DNA of 64,000 nt from Aequorivita echinoideorum (GCF_018476645.1 NZ_JAHCTB010000003.1:1-64000), one strand, 5' to 3'; shown: positions 45,164 to 55,301, counted from the first letter of the stretch. A program made the numbers and translations. Notes: a model not told the origin generated them from the letters alone.

Positions 45164-47041
45164 ATGAAAAACATGTACTACAAAAATTTACTCTTTTTTG
45201 CATTCTTCTCTGTTGTATCTCTTTCCACATTTGCGCAGGGACTTACTGGCTCATTTACGGTGGGCGATAGCAATTCTGACTACGAAACTATTCCACTGGC
45301 TATCCAGGATCTCCAAACTCAAGGTGTGGGTAACGGAGGGGCCACATTTGAAATTATCCCGGGAACATACACTCAGCCCATAGTCTTGGAAAACATTATG
45401 GGACTCAGCGAAACCAATACACTTACCTTTAGCGCACAACCTGGCACTGTAACCTTCGAGGTAATGGGAACCACAGCTACAAGCGATGCCATCATCAGGG
45501 TAAATGCCCTAAGCAATATTACATTTGATGGTTTCGATCTTGTGGATAACAGTATTACAGGTGAGGAGATTGAATATGGATACTATTTAGTGGGAACCGC
45601 CACCGCTGGCTGCTCTAATAACGTTATAACCAACTCCAAAATTTTCTTGGGCGCTTCTGGAGCTAGACCTATTACTGCCACCCGTGGAATTTATTTTTCA
45701 TCACAGGGAACTTCTCTTCAAACCTCAAATAGCAACAACATTATTGATTCAGTAGAAATCGATAATTCTTCCTGGGGGATCCAATTTCGCTGCGCGGCCA
45801 GCCTATTTGGGCAGATTACGCAAGCTGATTTCAACAATCAGGTAATAAATTGCACTTTCGGCGCCAACGCTGCGCTGGGTCACGATTTTAGTAGTGGTGC
45901 CCTTGCAATAAACGCTTTGGGCGGAAGGGATATGATTATCAGAAATAACCTAATTGCAAACATCAGCAACCTAAATAGCGATCCCGCGCTTCCCGTTTCT
46001 ACTTCGGGGATTAGCTTGGATTCCAGCTCTGGGGAAGTAACTGAAAATACAATTAGCAATGTAACCTATGAAGGTACCCGGGGCTCAACCTACGGCATTC
46101 GTTCAAGCACCTTCGTAAACGATACTACCCTTATTGCTAATAATAGCATTTCGGGATTGGTACGCGGAAATTTTATAGCTTCTACCACAGACCCTAGCCT
46201 TAACCTTACCGGGCTTTGGATATTCAATCAAGGAGGCAACAACGGACTTGCAAGAGTACTACATAATTCAATTTTCCTAGAGGCTGATGCACCCGTAACT
46301 TACAGCACAGGAGGGGTACAGCTTTCTGGTGGTTCTACAGGACAATTTCCCGGGGAAGTGTATAACAATATTATCGTGAATAATATTCCTACCGCAGATC
46401 CTGCCTATAGATCATTTGCCTTAGTCGATGGAAACACGGCACGCGGATTTTTACTGTCAGATAATAACGACCTATATGCGGATGCAGCCAATGCATATTT
46501 GGGCGTCATAGGTCGCGAATTGGGTGGTAACGAACAATTTACAAATGATTTGCAGGATTTTATAACCATTTCTGAAACGAATGAGAATAGCGTTTCTTTC
46601 CTTCCGGAATTTATGGATGCCAGCGCCGGGGACCTCAGCTTCTCCGAAACCATAACAGTAACCCCAGAATATTTTGTGCCCACTTTGCCTGAAGTGCCTA
46701 CGGATATTGAAGGGACAACACGCAGCACCCCAGAAACATATTTGGGTGCCTATGAAGGCCCAGAATTGTTATCAATAGCAGATGCGTTTGTTTTACAGGT
46801 TGCGGTTTACCCCAATCCAGCTTCGGAAGTTATCAACCTCAATATTCCAAATTTTGGGGAAGGTTTTGTTTCAATAAAAATGTTTGATGCTTTGGGCCGA
46901 CAGGTTTTGGTTATAAATAATATGGAACCAACGGCAGACGCTACATATAGCATTCCACTTACAGGTGTTCAAAAAGGGATGTATTATTTAAACATTAACG
47001 CCAACAATCTTGAAACCACCAAAAAGATTGTAGTTCGCTAA
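45164..47041 (+). CDS. parallel beta-helix-like surface protein with T9SS sorting domain
   Basis: About 625 residues from the ATG at 45164, which begins a signal peptide (MKNMYYKNLLFFAFFSVVSLSTFAQ); the frame extends 27 codons upstream without coding features. The body has short strand-turn repeats rich in Asn, Ser and Ile (DSVEIDNSSWGIQF, NTISNVTYEG, NSISGLVRGN), like right-handed beta-helices, and ends in a T9SS type A domain (VYPNPASEVINLNIPNFGEG to KKIVVR). The only plus-strand gene inside the polysaccharide locus; probably a surface protein, role unknown. Confidence 0.82.
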   Translation: MKNMYYKNLLFFAFFSVVSLSTFAQGLTGSFTVGDSNSDYETIPLAIQDLQTQGVGNGGATFEIIPGTYTQPIVLENIMGLSETNTLTFSAQPGTVTFEVMGTTATSDAIIRVNALSNITFDGFDLVDNSITGEEIEYGYYLVGTATAGCSNNVITNSKIFLGASGARPITATRGIYFSSQGTSLQTSNSNNIIDSVEIDNSSWGIQFRCAASLFGQITQADFNNQVINCTFGANAALGHDFSSGALAINALGGRDMIIRNNLIANISNLNSDPALPVSTSGISLDSSSGEVTENTISNVTYEGTRGSTYGIRSSTFVNDTTLIANNSISGLVRGNFIASTTDPSLNLTGLWIFNQGGNNGLARVLHNSIFLEADAPVTYSTGGVQLSGGSTGQFPGEVYNNIIVNNIPTADPAYRSFALVDGNTARGFLLSDNNDLYADAANAYLGVIGRELGGNEQFTNDLQDFITISETNENSVSFLPEFMDASAGDLSFSETITVTPEYFVPTLPEVPTDIEGTTRSTPETYLGAYEGPELLSIADAFVLQVAVYPNPASEVINLNIPNFGEGFVSIKMFDALGRQVLVINNMEPTADATYSIPLTGVQKGMYYLNINANNLETTKKIVVR

Positions 47042-47065
47042 AAGTCACATTTCAATATAAATAGC

Positions 47066-47103
47066 AAAAACACCATTTTCAGTGAAGAAAATGGTGTTTT
47101 TTT
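47066..47103 (+). terminator. intrinsic terminator after the beta-helix T9SS gene
   Basis: CACCATTTTC (47071-47080), loop AGTGAA, GAAAATGGTG (47087-47096), with A run before and T run after. It closes the plus-strand gene. Confidence 0.9.
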
Positions 47104-47139
47104 ATGCAGTTACTGTTTGTTTATTTTCAAAATATCCCA

Positions 47140-48105
47140 CATCTAACAACCATCAACCTTCAACCCACAACATCCAAAATTTAAAACTCAAAATTCAAAA
47201 CTCAAAATTCATTAGCCATCACCCAACAACGGCACCGTCAGTGCGAGTATTTTTAGAAGATGCGAAAGCGAAGCCTAAATATGTATCGAGAACCACCAAC
47301 AGCAAACAGCCAAAGGCCAACACCCAAAAACCGACAACCGAGAACCCAAAACATTCAACATTCAACATTCAAAACTCAAAATTCAAAACTCAAAATTCAT
47401 CAACCTTCAACCCACAACATCACTGTCAGTTCGAGTTTTTTTTGGAGATGCGAAAGCGAAGCCTAAATATGTATCGAGAACCACCAACAGCAAACAGCCA
47501 AAGGCCAACACCCAAGAACCGACAACCGAGAACCCAAAACATTCAAAATTCAACATTCAACATTTAAAACTCAAAATTCATCAACCTTCAACCCACAACA
47601 TCACTGTCAGTTCGAGTTTTTTTTGGAGAAGCGAAAGCGAAGCCTAAAAATGTATCGAGAACCACCAACAGCAAACAGCCAAAGGCCAACACCCAAGAAC
47701 CGACAACCGAGAACCCAAAACATTCAAAATTCAAAATTCAACATTTAAAACTCAAAATTCAAAACTCAAAATTCATCAACCTTCAACCCACAACATCACT
47801 GTCAGTGCGAGTATTTTTAGAAGATGCGAAAGCGAAGCCTAAAAATGTATCGAGAACCACCAACAGCAAACAGCCAAAGGCCAACACCCAAGAACCGACA
47901 ACCGAGAACCCAAAACATTCAAAATTCAAAATTCAAAATTTAAAATACATCACACATCAACTATCAATGAACAACCAACAACCATGAACCAACAACAAAC
48001 AACCATCAACCACCCACAACAGATATTAGCCAACAGCCAAAGGCCAATAGCTAATCAACCGACAAAATTCAAAATTCAACATTCAAAATTCAAAATCCAT
48101 CACAT
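47140..48105. repeat. intergenic satellite array, four units of 181-195 bp
   Basis: Convergent gap without a supported gene. The core GTCAGTKCGAGT...GCGAAAGCGAAGCCTAAA.ATGTATCGAGAACC begins at 47237, 47425, 47606 and 47801 (spacings 188, 181, 195). Each core is followed by CCACCAACAGCAAACAGCC and then a run of imperfect short repeats built on ATTCAAAATTCAAAACTCAAA. The cores resemble REP-like elements seen also at 61.7 and 62.8 kb. Open frames crossing it are by-products of low complexity. Confidence 0.85.
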
Positions 48106-48114
48106 TATTCATTA

Positions 48115-49359
48115 TTAATTATTAATTAAAAAAAAGTATTCCCGCAGCAGCGCGTCCCAAACTTCCCTTCGTTCAAATCGCTCCACAATCATAGGCCGCG
48201 CGTTTGCCTGTAAGTTTTCGTATAGCAACGCTTTACTGCTCAGTTGCTTCATCGCAACTTTAAGTCCCTCCATATTCTTTGGTGGTACAATAATACCGTT
48301 TACCCCTTCCGCTATAATTTCATTGCAACCATTAATATTGGTTACAATGGCAGGCAACCCCATAGCCCCAGCCTGCATCACCACATTTGGAAAACCCTCT
48401 CTATAACTAGGAAAGACCAGGGCGTCGGCAATGGCGAGATATGGACGAACGTCATTTTGATATCCCACGGAAATAATATTAGGATCATCAGCTATGGTTT
48501 TTAAGGTTTCAGATTTTAGCGGATCAAGCTCAGACTCAAACGGCCCTACCAACAACAGACTTTGACTTTGCCCCTCTTTAGATTCTTGGTCCTTATAACC
48601 ATCATTACTGGAATCTTTTTGCTCACCTTTTAAATCTTGAACCTTAAATCTTGAATTCATTTCCCCAAAAGCCTCAACCAATTCATTAATCCCTTTGTCC
48701 CCTACCAACCTACCTACAAAGACAAAGACAAAATTGGTTTCCTTGATCCCCAATTGAAGCCGTAACTGTTTCTTCGCAGCATCATCAAACAATGCCGGAT
48801 TAAAGTAAGATGTGTCTATGCCGTTGCTGCTCCCCTGCCCTATAATATCCAATTTTTCGGCATCCGTAAACTTTTCGGCAAGTATAAAATCATATAGTCC
48901 CTTACTATTAGGATATACCTTTGTGGCAAAATGGTAGGTAAGCCTTTCCACAAAATTGAGCAACTTCCGTTTTGCGCCCGTAACTTCCATCAATGGCAAC
49001 CCGGCCACTGTATGGAGTCTATTTGGCACCCCGGCCAACCAAGCCGCCAGCATCCCCACGATTCCCGCCTTTGGGGTATGGGTATGGACTATCATTGGCT
49101 TTTCTTTTTTTAGATAATTGTAAAGTTTCCAAACGGCCTTTATATCGCGAAGTGGCGTAATTTGCCGGGTCATTTCTATGTGGTGGGTATTGTAGCCCAG
49201 TGTTTTTCCCAACTGCTCAAGCTTTTTCTTTTCAGCAGAAATAGCCGTCACCTCAAAATAATCCTGCATAAACACAAGCTGACCCTCCAGCAATTTCTCA
49301 AGGGAAATGGGCACGGTAGTAATGCGGATTAGCTTCTGCAGATTTATGTAATGCCTCAT
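48115..49359 (-). CDS. glycosyltransferase family 4
   Basis: 414 residues, GT-B fold. N-terminal part has the acceptor-side HTHTPKAGIVGMLAAWLAG motif and VYPNSKGLYDFI; the C-terminal donor domain has VFVGRLVGDKGINELVEAF and EGFPNVVMQAGAMGLPAIVTN, the E-x7-E-like stretch. Between these, at about residues 235-265, there is an unusual hydrophilic insertion (starting NSRFKVQDLKGEQK) whose DNA (48563-48660) resembles the intergenic repeat style. It transfers a sugar to a lipid-linked glycan in the cytoplasm. Sugar unknown. Last gene of the GT block before the T9SS gene. Confidence 0.88.
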   Translation of the reverse strand: MRHYINLQKLIRITTVPISLEKLLEGQLVFMQDYFEVTAISAEKKKLEQLGKTLGYNTHHIEMTRQITPLRDIKAVWKLYNYLKKEKPMIVHTHTPKAGIVGMLAAWLAGVPNRLHTVAGLPLMEVTGAKRKLLNFVERLTYHFATKVYPNSKGLYDFILAEKFTDAEKLDIIGQGSSNGIDTSYFNPALFDDAAKKQLRLQLGIKETNFVFVFVGRLVGDKGINELVEAFGEMNSRFKVQDLKGEQKDSSNDGYKDQESKEGQSQSLLLVGPFESELDPLKSETLKTIADDPNIISVGYQNDVRPYLAIADALVFPSYREGFPNVVMQAGAMGLPAIVTNINGCNEIIAEGVNGIIVPPKNMEGLKVAMKQLSSKALLYENLQANARPMIVERFERREVWDALLREYFFLINN

Positions 49360-49411
49360 ATTAAAATGTCAATTAAAAACGAAGATTGAACATTTTTAAA
49401 ATTGAACTAGT

Positions 49412-51301
49412 TTATCTAAAGTTTTTAGTATACCATTTTTGAAAACAGTAAAATGTCCATACTCTAAAGGTATTGTCCTGCTTTCCTGATATATGTTTTT
49501 CCACTATGGGTATAATGGCTTCACTCTTAAAGATGCCCTGCTTTTCAATAAAATCCCTTTGCGCGTATTTTTCCAATTCGGGGCGTAGGATTGTTCTGAG
49601 CCAATCGCCCACGGGAACACCAAACCCTTTTTTTGATTTGTCCAAAAAACCATCCGGAAAATACCGTTTAAACGATTCCTTCAACAGATGCTTTTTATCC
49701 CACCCCTTAAGTAAATAATTTTCAGGTACTTGTTGGGTAAAATTCCATAATGCCTTATTCAAGAAGGGAGCGCGGCATTCCAGGGATGTCAACATACTCG
49801 TTCTATCAACCTTCACCAGCATATCCCCTTCCAGGCTTAATATCCTATCAATATTTCTAAAATCGGTCAACGTTCTTGTGTTGGTTCCCACCGTTTCTTT
49901 ATAGGTATTGAAGCCATTGGGGGCTTGCCAATTTTCTTTTAACAATGAATCAAGCTCATTTTCTTGAAAACCAAGCGAGATGATCCCGTAATAAAACCCA
50001 CCTTCATAATCTATGGCCTTTAAAAGCCTATTGATTTTAAAACGCTTTCCCCTGTTGTCGCTTTTGGTTGTAAGGAAATTCTGGGCCGCCTTTAGACCGA
50101 ATTCATGCAGGAATTGCGGCACCACGCGTGTATACTTTTGGTTGAGATTGGCCATGTAGTACTTATTGTACCCTCCATACACCTCATCCCCACCATCACC
50201 CGTAAGCGCCACCATTACATGGGCCCGAGTCTTGTTGGCAACTACATAGCTTGCAAGTGCCGAAGAGTCCGCAAACGGCTCATCAAAGTTTAAAAGAATG
50301 GCATCAAGGTTATCCGCAAGATCGGCTTCGCCTATAATAAATTCGTGGTGTTTGCTGCCTATCAATTTGGCAACCTCCCTGCTCTTATCGGTTTCGTCAA
50401 ATGATTTCTTTTCAAAACCAATGGAAAAGGTATCTATCTTGGTATCTTTCTGTTGGGCAAGGCTCAAGGAGATAATGGAGGAATCCACACCCCCGGATAA
50501 AAAAGTACCCAACGGCACATCAGCCACGGAACGGGATAATACGCTTTCCTGTACCAGATCATGATTTTTACGTACTACATCAGATTTATCTTCAAGATCG
50601 TATTTTTTGAATTGGTGTTCAATGGGGTGAATATCAAAAGCGCCACGCTTACAGTCTATTGCTATGTAGTGGTCTGCTTCTAATTTATAAATTCCCTCAT
50701 ATATGGTATGGGGCGCCGGAATATAGGTAAGCTGAAAATAAAGATTCAATCCTTCCTTTGAAATTTCCGAAGCCTTCTCCTGTACCGCGAGTATGGATTT
50801 GAGTTCGCTTGCCCAGTAAAGTCGATTTCCTTCCTGCTTATAGTAAAGCGGTTTTTCGCCAAAGTAATCCCGAACAATATACAGTGTGTCCTCTATTTTG
50901 TCATAAATACTAAATGCAAACATGCCATCGAGCATGCCAAATGCTGCTGTGCCATGCTTTTCATACAATCGCAGAATAACCTCGGTGTCTGATGTAGTTT
51001 TAAAGGAAACTCCCTCCAGTAACAGGGATTCCCTTAATTGCCGATAGTTGTAAATCTCTCCATTAAAGACAATGACCTTCGAGCCATCTTCATTTTGAAT
51101 GGGCTGTTTTCCAGACTCCAGATCAATAATGGCAAGACGGCGCATTCCCATAGCCACGGAATAGTCCGCATTGGAAGTATGATATACCCCATCATCATCT
51201 GGACCGCGGTGGATAATGCAACGGTTCATTTGCTGCAATTTTTCAACAGTACCAGTCGCTATTTTGGGGGTTCCTTCAAAAATGCCGTTTATACCGCACA
51301 T
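49412..51301 (-). CDS. asnB: asparagine synthase (glutamine-hydrolysing)
   Basis: 629 residues. N-terminal class II glutaminase with catalytic Cys2 (MCGINGIFEG), FNGEIYNYRQL and an HRGPDDDG motif; C-terminal ATP-pyrophosphatase synthetase with LSGGVDSS. Within polysaccharide loci such enzymes often amidate uronic acids or other carboxylated sugars rather than making free asparagine; here location between glycosyltransferases supports that possibility but is not proof. Cytoplasmic. Separated by 2 bp from the next upstream GT4 gene. Confidence 0.92.
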   Translation of the reverse strand: MCGINGIFEGTPKIATGTVEKLQQMNRCIIHRGPDDDGVYHTSNADYSVAMGMRRLAIIDLESGKQPIQNEDGSKVIVFNGEIYNYRQLRESLLLEGVSFKTTSDTEVILRLYEKHGTAAFGMLDGMFAFSIYDKIEDTLYIVRDYFGEKPLYYKQEGNRLYWASELKSILAVQEKASEISKEGLNLYFQLTYIPAPHTIYEGIYKLEADHYIAIDCKRGAFDIHPIEHQFKKYDLEDKSDVVRKNHDLVQESVLSRSVADVPLGTFLSGGVDSSIISLSLAQQKDTKIDTFSIGFEKKSFDETDKSREVAKLIGSKHHEFIIGEADLADNLDAILLNFDEPFADSSALASYVVANKTRAHVMVALTGDGGDEVYGGYNKYYMANLNQKYTRVVPQFLHEFGLKAAQNFLTTKSDNRGKRFKINRLLKAIDYEGGFYYGIISLGFQENELDSLLKENWQAPNGFNTYKETVGTNTRTLTDFRNIDRILSLEGDMLVKVDRTSMLTSLECRAPFLNKALWNFTQQVPENYLLKGWDKKHLLKESFKRYFPDGFLDKSKKGFGVPVGDWLRTILRPELEKYAQRDFIEKQGIFKSEAIIPIVEKHISGKQDNTFRVWTFYCFQKWYTKNFR

Positions 51302-51303
51302 AA

Positions 51304-52365
51304 CTATAATGCTTTTAAATATACTTCGTTGTGAAGATTAACAGCTGTTTCAATATTGAAATTCTTTAAGTGTTCATTCTGTTGAATTATAATTGATTTT
51401 TTTATGGATACATCATTTTCAATTTTTAAAATCCTCTCTGCCAAATAGCTATAATCACTAACTTCAAACAAATTTTCTTTTATCGGAATTACCTCATTTA
51501 ACCCTTCTACATTACTTCCTAAAGCCGGTAATCCACATGCCATATATTCTAAGGCCGCAATTCCGAAACCTTCCCAATGCGAAGAAAGTATGCCATAGTC
51601 ACAAGTTTTTAATATTGAATATACATCAGTTCTCAATCCTAAAAATTTGACCCTATCCTCAAGTAAAAGTGAATTGACCAATTGTTTGACTTTTGGCAAT
51701 CTTTCCCCGACACCAATTAGAATAAGCCCATAATTCTTGGGTAAATATTTCATAGCTCTAATCACTGTATCTTGATCTTTTTCTAATTGAAACCTACCAA
51801 CCATCACTAGTAGTTTGGAATCATTTTTGGACGATAAATTTTCTTTAGACAGTGGCACACTATCACTAATTTGATTATAATTTATAGTATTCGATATAAC
51901 CTTTGTAGCCACATTCCCATTCATCCAAATCTTTAAATTTCTTTCGACAGAATTACTGATGCAGATAATATTATAATATTGAGAATAAATAAGCCTTTCT
52001 AAAGGCTTATATAATTCATTTCTTCTGTTATTACCAGTACTGTGTTCAGTATAAACAAACCTTTTCTTCGATAAAAAGCTCAAAAACCCCACTATGTAAA
52101 AGGCAGGGAATAGATGAACGTGAATTATATCATTAACCTCAATTAGTCTTAATAGGGAATTGATTTTTTTGATGGAAAAAAAGTGTGAATTCTTAAATGT
52201 GATATAGTTTACAGAAGAATTTAATCTTTCTGAAAAAAAATCGTTTGTTGAATTAAACGTAAATATCGAAACTGTGTGCTCTTTGGTTTGTTCATTCGCT
52301 AAAGTTACAACCAAACTCTCCGCTCCGGCAGCTGCAAGAGAATTTATGACATGTAGCACTTTCAT
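51304..52365 (-). CDS. glycosyltransferase family 4
   Basis: 353 residues, GT-B. N-terminal VINSLAAAGAESLVVTLANEQ, middle HVHLFPAFYIVG and YTEHSTGNNRR, C-terminal MVGRFQLEKDQDTVIRAMKYLP and SSHWEGFGIAALEYMACGLPALGSNVEGLNEV with the E-x7-E motif. It should add one sugar of the repeat unit on the cytoplasmic face. AT-rich compared with asnB. Gap of 2 bp to asnB and about 40 bp to the GT2 upstream. Confidence 0.9.
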   Translation of the reverse strand: MKVLHVINSLAAAGAESLVVTLANEQTKEHTVSIFTFNSTNDFFSERLNSSVNYITFKNSHFFSIKKINSLLRLIEVNDIIHVHLFPAFYIVGFLSFLSKKRFVYTEHSTGNNRRNELYKPLERLIYSQYYNIICISNSVERNLKIWMNGNVATKVISNTINYNQISDSVPLSKENLSSKNDSKLLVMVGRFQLEKDQDTVIRAMKYLPKNYGLILIGVGERLPKVKQLVNSLLLEDRVKFLGLRTDVYSILKTCDYGILSSHWEGFGIAALEYMACGLPALGSNVEGLNEVIPIKENLFEVSDYSYLAERILKIENDVSIKKSIIIQQNEHLKNFNIETAVNLHNEVYLKAL

Positions 52366-52405
52366 AATCCTTTAATTTTACTCAACATCGTTAAAACTCA
52401 TCATA

Positions 52406-53314
52406 TTAAGAAAATTTATTTTTATAAACGATGTAAACGTATAACAATAAACCAGATGGCAAAGCAATTAAACTTCCAAAAAAATTTACTCCAATAAATG
52501 CAACCGATATATCTTTAGCAAATAGCGATGAAGAAATTAAATGGGTATAATTTTTAAACTTATTAATTAAACCAGCTTCATTGTTTATTGAAATTTTTCT
52601 AGCATATGCAAATCCTTTTGGAGACTGAGCGTATTGTCTAAAAATAGTTTTACTTGAACCTTCATTTTGATATTCCACAATACATAAAATATCGTTCGAA
52701 TATAGAAAATCAAATTTTTTTCCAATGAGTATATATAATGCTCCTAATGGAACTAATTTTTCTCCGGTATATTCGGGATATTTTGGAAATTCTTTTATAA
52801 TTTCAGTACGTATAACGATTTTTTTATCTCCAGTTACTCCATGTTTTAAATATAAGTCGCTTAAGGTACCTCTTGATAAATTATTGGGAATTTTAGAACC
52901 TATTATTGAACCTTGTTGATCAGCATCTAAGCCAATAATTCCAGCAATATTGGTTTTATCAATAATATTATTCCAGTTTTCAATAATCAGCTCAACAGCA
53001 TTTACAGGCAAATAATCATCCGAATCTATACACGTATTAAGTTCAGTCTCAATAAGGCTATAAGCCAAATTATGGGCCGTATGCATTCCTCCGTTAGTTT
53101 TGTAATGATATTGAATATCCACTAAATTCTTACTAATCCAACCTTTTACCAAATACTCAGTGTTATCTCTCGAACCATCATCAATTATTAGCCAAATAAA
53201 ATTTTTATTAGTTTGCATACACAAACTTTCATACAATCTAGGTAATAAATGAGCTCTATTAAATGTGGGAGTAAATACCGTAAGCTTATTATGTTTTAAA
53301 TTGTTCATTAGCAA
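52406..53314 (-). CDS. glycosyltransferase family 2
   Basis: 302 residues, GT-A. TVFTPTFNRAHLLPRLYESL at the N-terminus, then WLIIDDGSRDNTEYLV and CIDSDDYLPVNAVEL with the DxD-like metal site. The C-terminus has a hydrophobic stretch (VNFFGSLIALPSGLLLYVYIVY) that may anchor it to the membrane. Ends 41 bp before the GT4 and begins 11 bp after the EpsG-like gene's end. Sugar unknown. Low GC. Confidence 0.88.
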   Translation of the reverse strand: MLMNNLKHNKLTVFTPTFNRAHLLPRLYESLCMQTNKNFIWLIIDDGSRDNTEYLVKGWISKNLVDIQYHYKTNGGMHTAHNLAYSLIETELNTCIDSDDYLPVNAVELIIENWNNIIDKTNIAGIIGLDADQQGSIIGSKIPNNLSRGTLSDLYLKHGVTGDKKIVIRTEIIKEFPKYPEYTGEKLVPLGALYILIGKKFDFLYSNDILCIVEYQNEGSSKTIFRQYAQSPKGFAYARKISINNEAGLINKFKNYTHLISSSLFAKDISVAFIGVNFFGSLIALPSGLLLYVYIVYKNKFS

Positions 53315-53324
53315 TTAATCATAA

Positions 53325-54413
53325 TTAATTTAATAAAAACACATTCATAATAAATGTAAAAAGAAAATATAGAATTAACATGTTTGATAATTTGATGTGT
53401 TGTCTATCAAATAATTCAGCCTTTAGCATTGGATATGCTATTATTAGTGCTATCATAAACCATGATAGATATGCAAATCTATTTGAAAAATTTGCCCTTA
53501 TTATAAGTATCCAAAATGCATTAGCTATTACGTAAGTATTAAATAACCAGTAATAGATTTTATCCTTATATTTTTTTAAAATTATATAATAATAACCAGC
53601 AAAAATGGCAGTACCGCTATATAAAAGGAAATCCCATCGAAAGCCAATGCTACTAAAATCATCATCATTAATATTACCTTGTGTTAAATAACTAAGCCGA
53701 TCATCATCAAAACCTATATTTGAGAATAGATTCTCCCAAAATCCTCCGGATATTAAAGATAGAGGTATACAGATCAACCAAAAGATAATATAGTACCTTG
53801 GATTATTATAAAATTGGACTATTAAAAAACCCAGAGCAGGCAACAACATCGATTTATGAAAATTGATTGCAAGAAAAATCCAAATAACTTGCCAAATTCG
53901 CTTATCTCTTGATATTCCTAATAAGAAAATTGAACCAGCTATACCATTACGTATGCCATTGGTACCATAAGCCCAGAATGAAAAAGAGCACACAAAAAAT
54001 AAAAAGGAATAATACCAATATTCCTTAAACCATTTTTTAGAAATTAGATACAAAGGGTATATGTAAATGATTGAACACAATAAAAAGAAAAGTGACGCTG
54101 GCATTATTCTCGATGAATATTTCATAAAATAGTGAAAAAAGATATCCTTTGTGACAATAATACTCTGTCCACTTCCGTAATGTTCGAAATATAAATTGTA
54201 CGTGGCCATATCACCAAAATATTTTCCACTAATGGGTCGTAAACCCATGAATATAATTATAAAGATCAATATTCCTATCCCGCTATTAAAGTTTCCTTTC
54301 CGCAGATTTATATATGTGAATATTACCACGAAAAATATTATCCAATGATAAATGGAAGTGTAGTGTTCGAGCGGAATAAATTCAATACTCATAGCGCATT
54401 TTGATGCATTCAC
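53325..54413 (-). CDS. EpsG family polysaccharide polymerase (Wzy-like)
   Basis: 362 residues with about nine to ten membrane helices. Typical EpsG features are an N-terminal helix, FIIIFMGLRPISGKYFGDMATYNLYFEHYG with the R..S.-D...Y pattern, and FWAYGTNGIRNGIAGSIFLLGI with the NG.R.G.A motif. These proteins join lipid-linked repeat units at the outer face of the inner membrane. The only polymerase candidate in the locus. Very AT-rich. Confidence 0.82.
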   Translation of the reverse strand: MNASKCAMSIEFIPLEHYTSIYHWIIFFVVIFTYINLRKGNFNSGIGILIFIIIFMGLRPISGKYFGDMATYNLYFEHYGSGQSIIVTKDIFFHYFMKYSSRIMPASLFFLLCSIIYIYPLYLISKKWFKEYWYYSFLFFVCSFSFWAYGTNGIRNGIAGSIFLLGISRDKRIWQVIWIFLAINFHKSMLLPALGFLIVQFYNNPRYYIIFWLICIPLSLISGGFWENLFSNIGFDDDRLSYLTQGNINDDDFSSIGFRWDFLLYSGTAIFAGYYYIILKKYKDKIYYWLFNTYVIANAFWILIIRANFSNRFAYLSWFMIALIIAYPMLKAELFDRQHIKLSNMLILYFLFTFIMNVFLLN

Positions 54414-54462
54414 AGAAAGTGATGATATGAAACTGTGGATTAATAATGGTAAGTCAAAATAG

Positions 54463-55188
54463 TTACTCTATAAACCATTTAATTGAGTTGTAACCAAAAA
54501 CTTTTATGACAAACAATTTTATATTATTTTTCCATCTAGCAGTTAATGGAATCCAAGATTTCGCGAAATGATGTATGCAGTGAGTATTTTGTGTTAAATT
54601 TATTGAACCAGTTCTATAGCTTTTGGGACAAAAATAATCATTTGGATAAAATGCAACATAATTACTTATTTCTTGAAATTTATTGTTCATATTGAATCCC
54701 CTAATTTTCATAAGTTTGGTAATTATGTAAGTATTTGTTGTAGTATCCAAACTTCCATCCAATTTATAAAACGAACGCTTTTCGTAATATTCTAATAATT
54801 CCGTAATCCATTTTCCATTTTTAATTGATCCCATAATACCTGTTGGAACAAAATCGTCATTTTCAAAGCCAGAAAAAGCATTATGAATTAAGAACTCATC
54901 TAGTGGTTTCAGAATCTCGACATCTGTATCCATATATATGCCTCCATAATTTTTTAACGCATGTAGCCGGCACACATCTGATACGTGAGCAAATTTCTTA
55001 TTTTCAAGCGCTTGTTGTGCGTACTGATATTCATCAAATGGAAAATTTTTTTCATTCCATTCCAGAATTTCATATTCGGGTAAAATCTTTTTCCAAGAAT
55101 TAATACATCGAACTGCTAATTGCGGTAATGGTTTGCCACCAAACCAACAATAATGAATTGTTTTTGGTATTTTGAAATTATCCATCAT
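54463..55188 (-). CDS. GT32-type glycosyltransferase (DXD sugar-binding)
   Basis: 241 residues. KIPKTIHYCWFGGKPLP at the start, ILPEYEILEWNEKNF, then HVSDVCRLHALKNYGGIYMD followed by TDVE gives the DxD motif of the OCH1/GT32 family, which is common in capsule loci. Hydrophobic C-terminal basic helix (WKNNIKLFVIKVFGYNSIKWF) may touch the membrane. Acceptor and donor unknown. About 49 bp before the EpsG-like gene and 113 bp after the upstream GT4. Confidence 0.9.
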   Translation of the reverse strand: MMDNFKIPKTIHYCWFGGKPLPQLAVRCINSWKKILPEYEILEWNEKNFPFDEYQYAQQALENKKFAHVSDVCRLHALKNYGGIYMDTDVEILKPLDEFLIHNAFSGFENDDFVPTGIMGSIKNGKWITELLEYYEKRSFYKLDGSLDTTTNTYIITKLMKIRGFNMNNKFQEISNYVAFYPNDYFCPKSYRTGSINLTQNTHCIHHFAKSWIPLTARWKNNIKLFVIKVFGYNSIKWFIE

Positions 55189-55301
55189 TTAACATTTTTT
55201 GAAGATAAAATTCGTTTCTAAAATGGTTTATAAATTTATTTTGCAGTAGGTAATTTTAATGCTGAACTACCAATTCCGCTTTTATACATAATTTTAGATG
55301 A

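Noticed and set aside
47082-47567. Open frames over the satellite array (also 47260-47466 and 47805-47987)
   Set aside because: They are translations of the intergenic repeats (Asn/Gln/Pro/Thr-rich, repeated peptide blocks), have no start context, and the first overlaps the terminator of the upstream gene.
47237-47830. CRISPR-like array
   Set aside because: Repeat units of 181-195 bp with similar sequence throughout; no short unique spacers and no cas genes.
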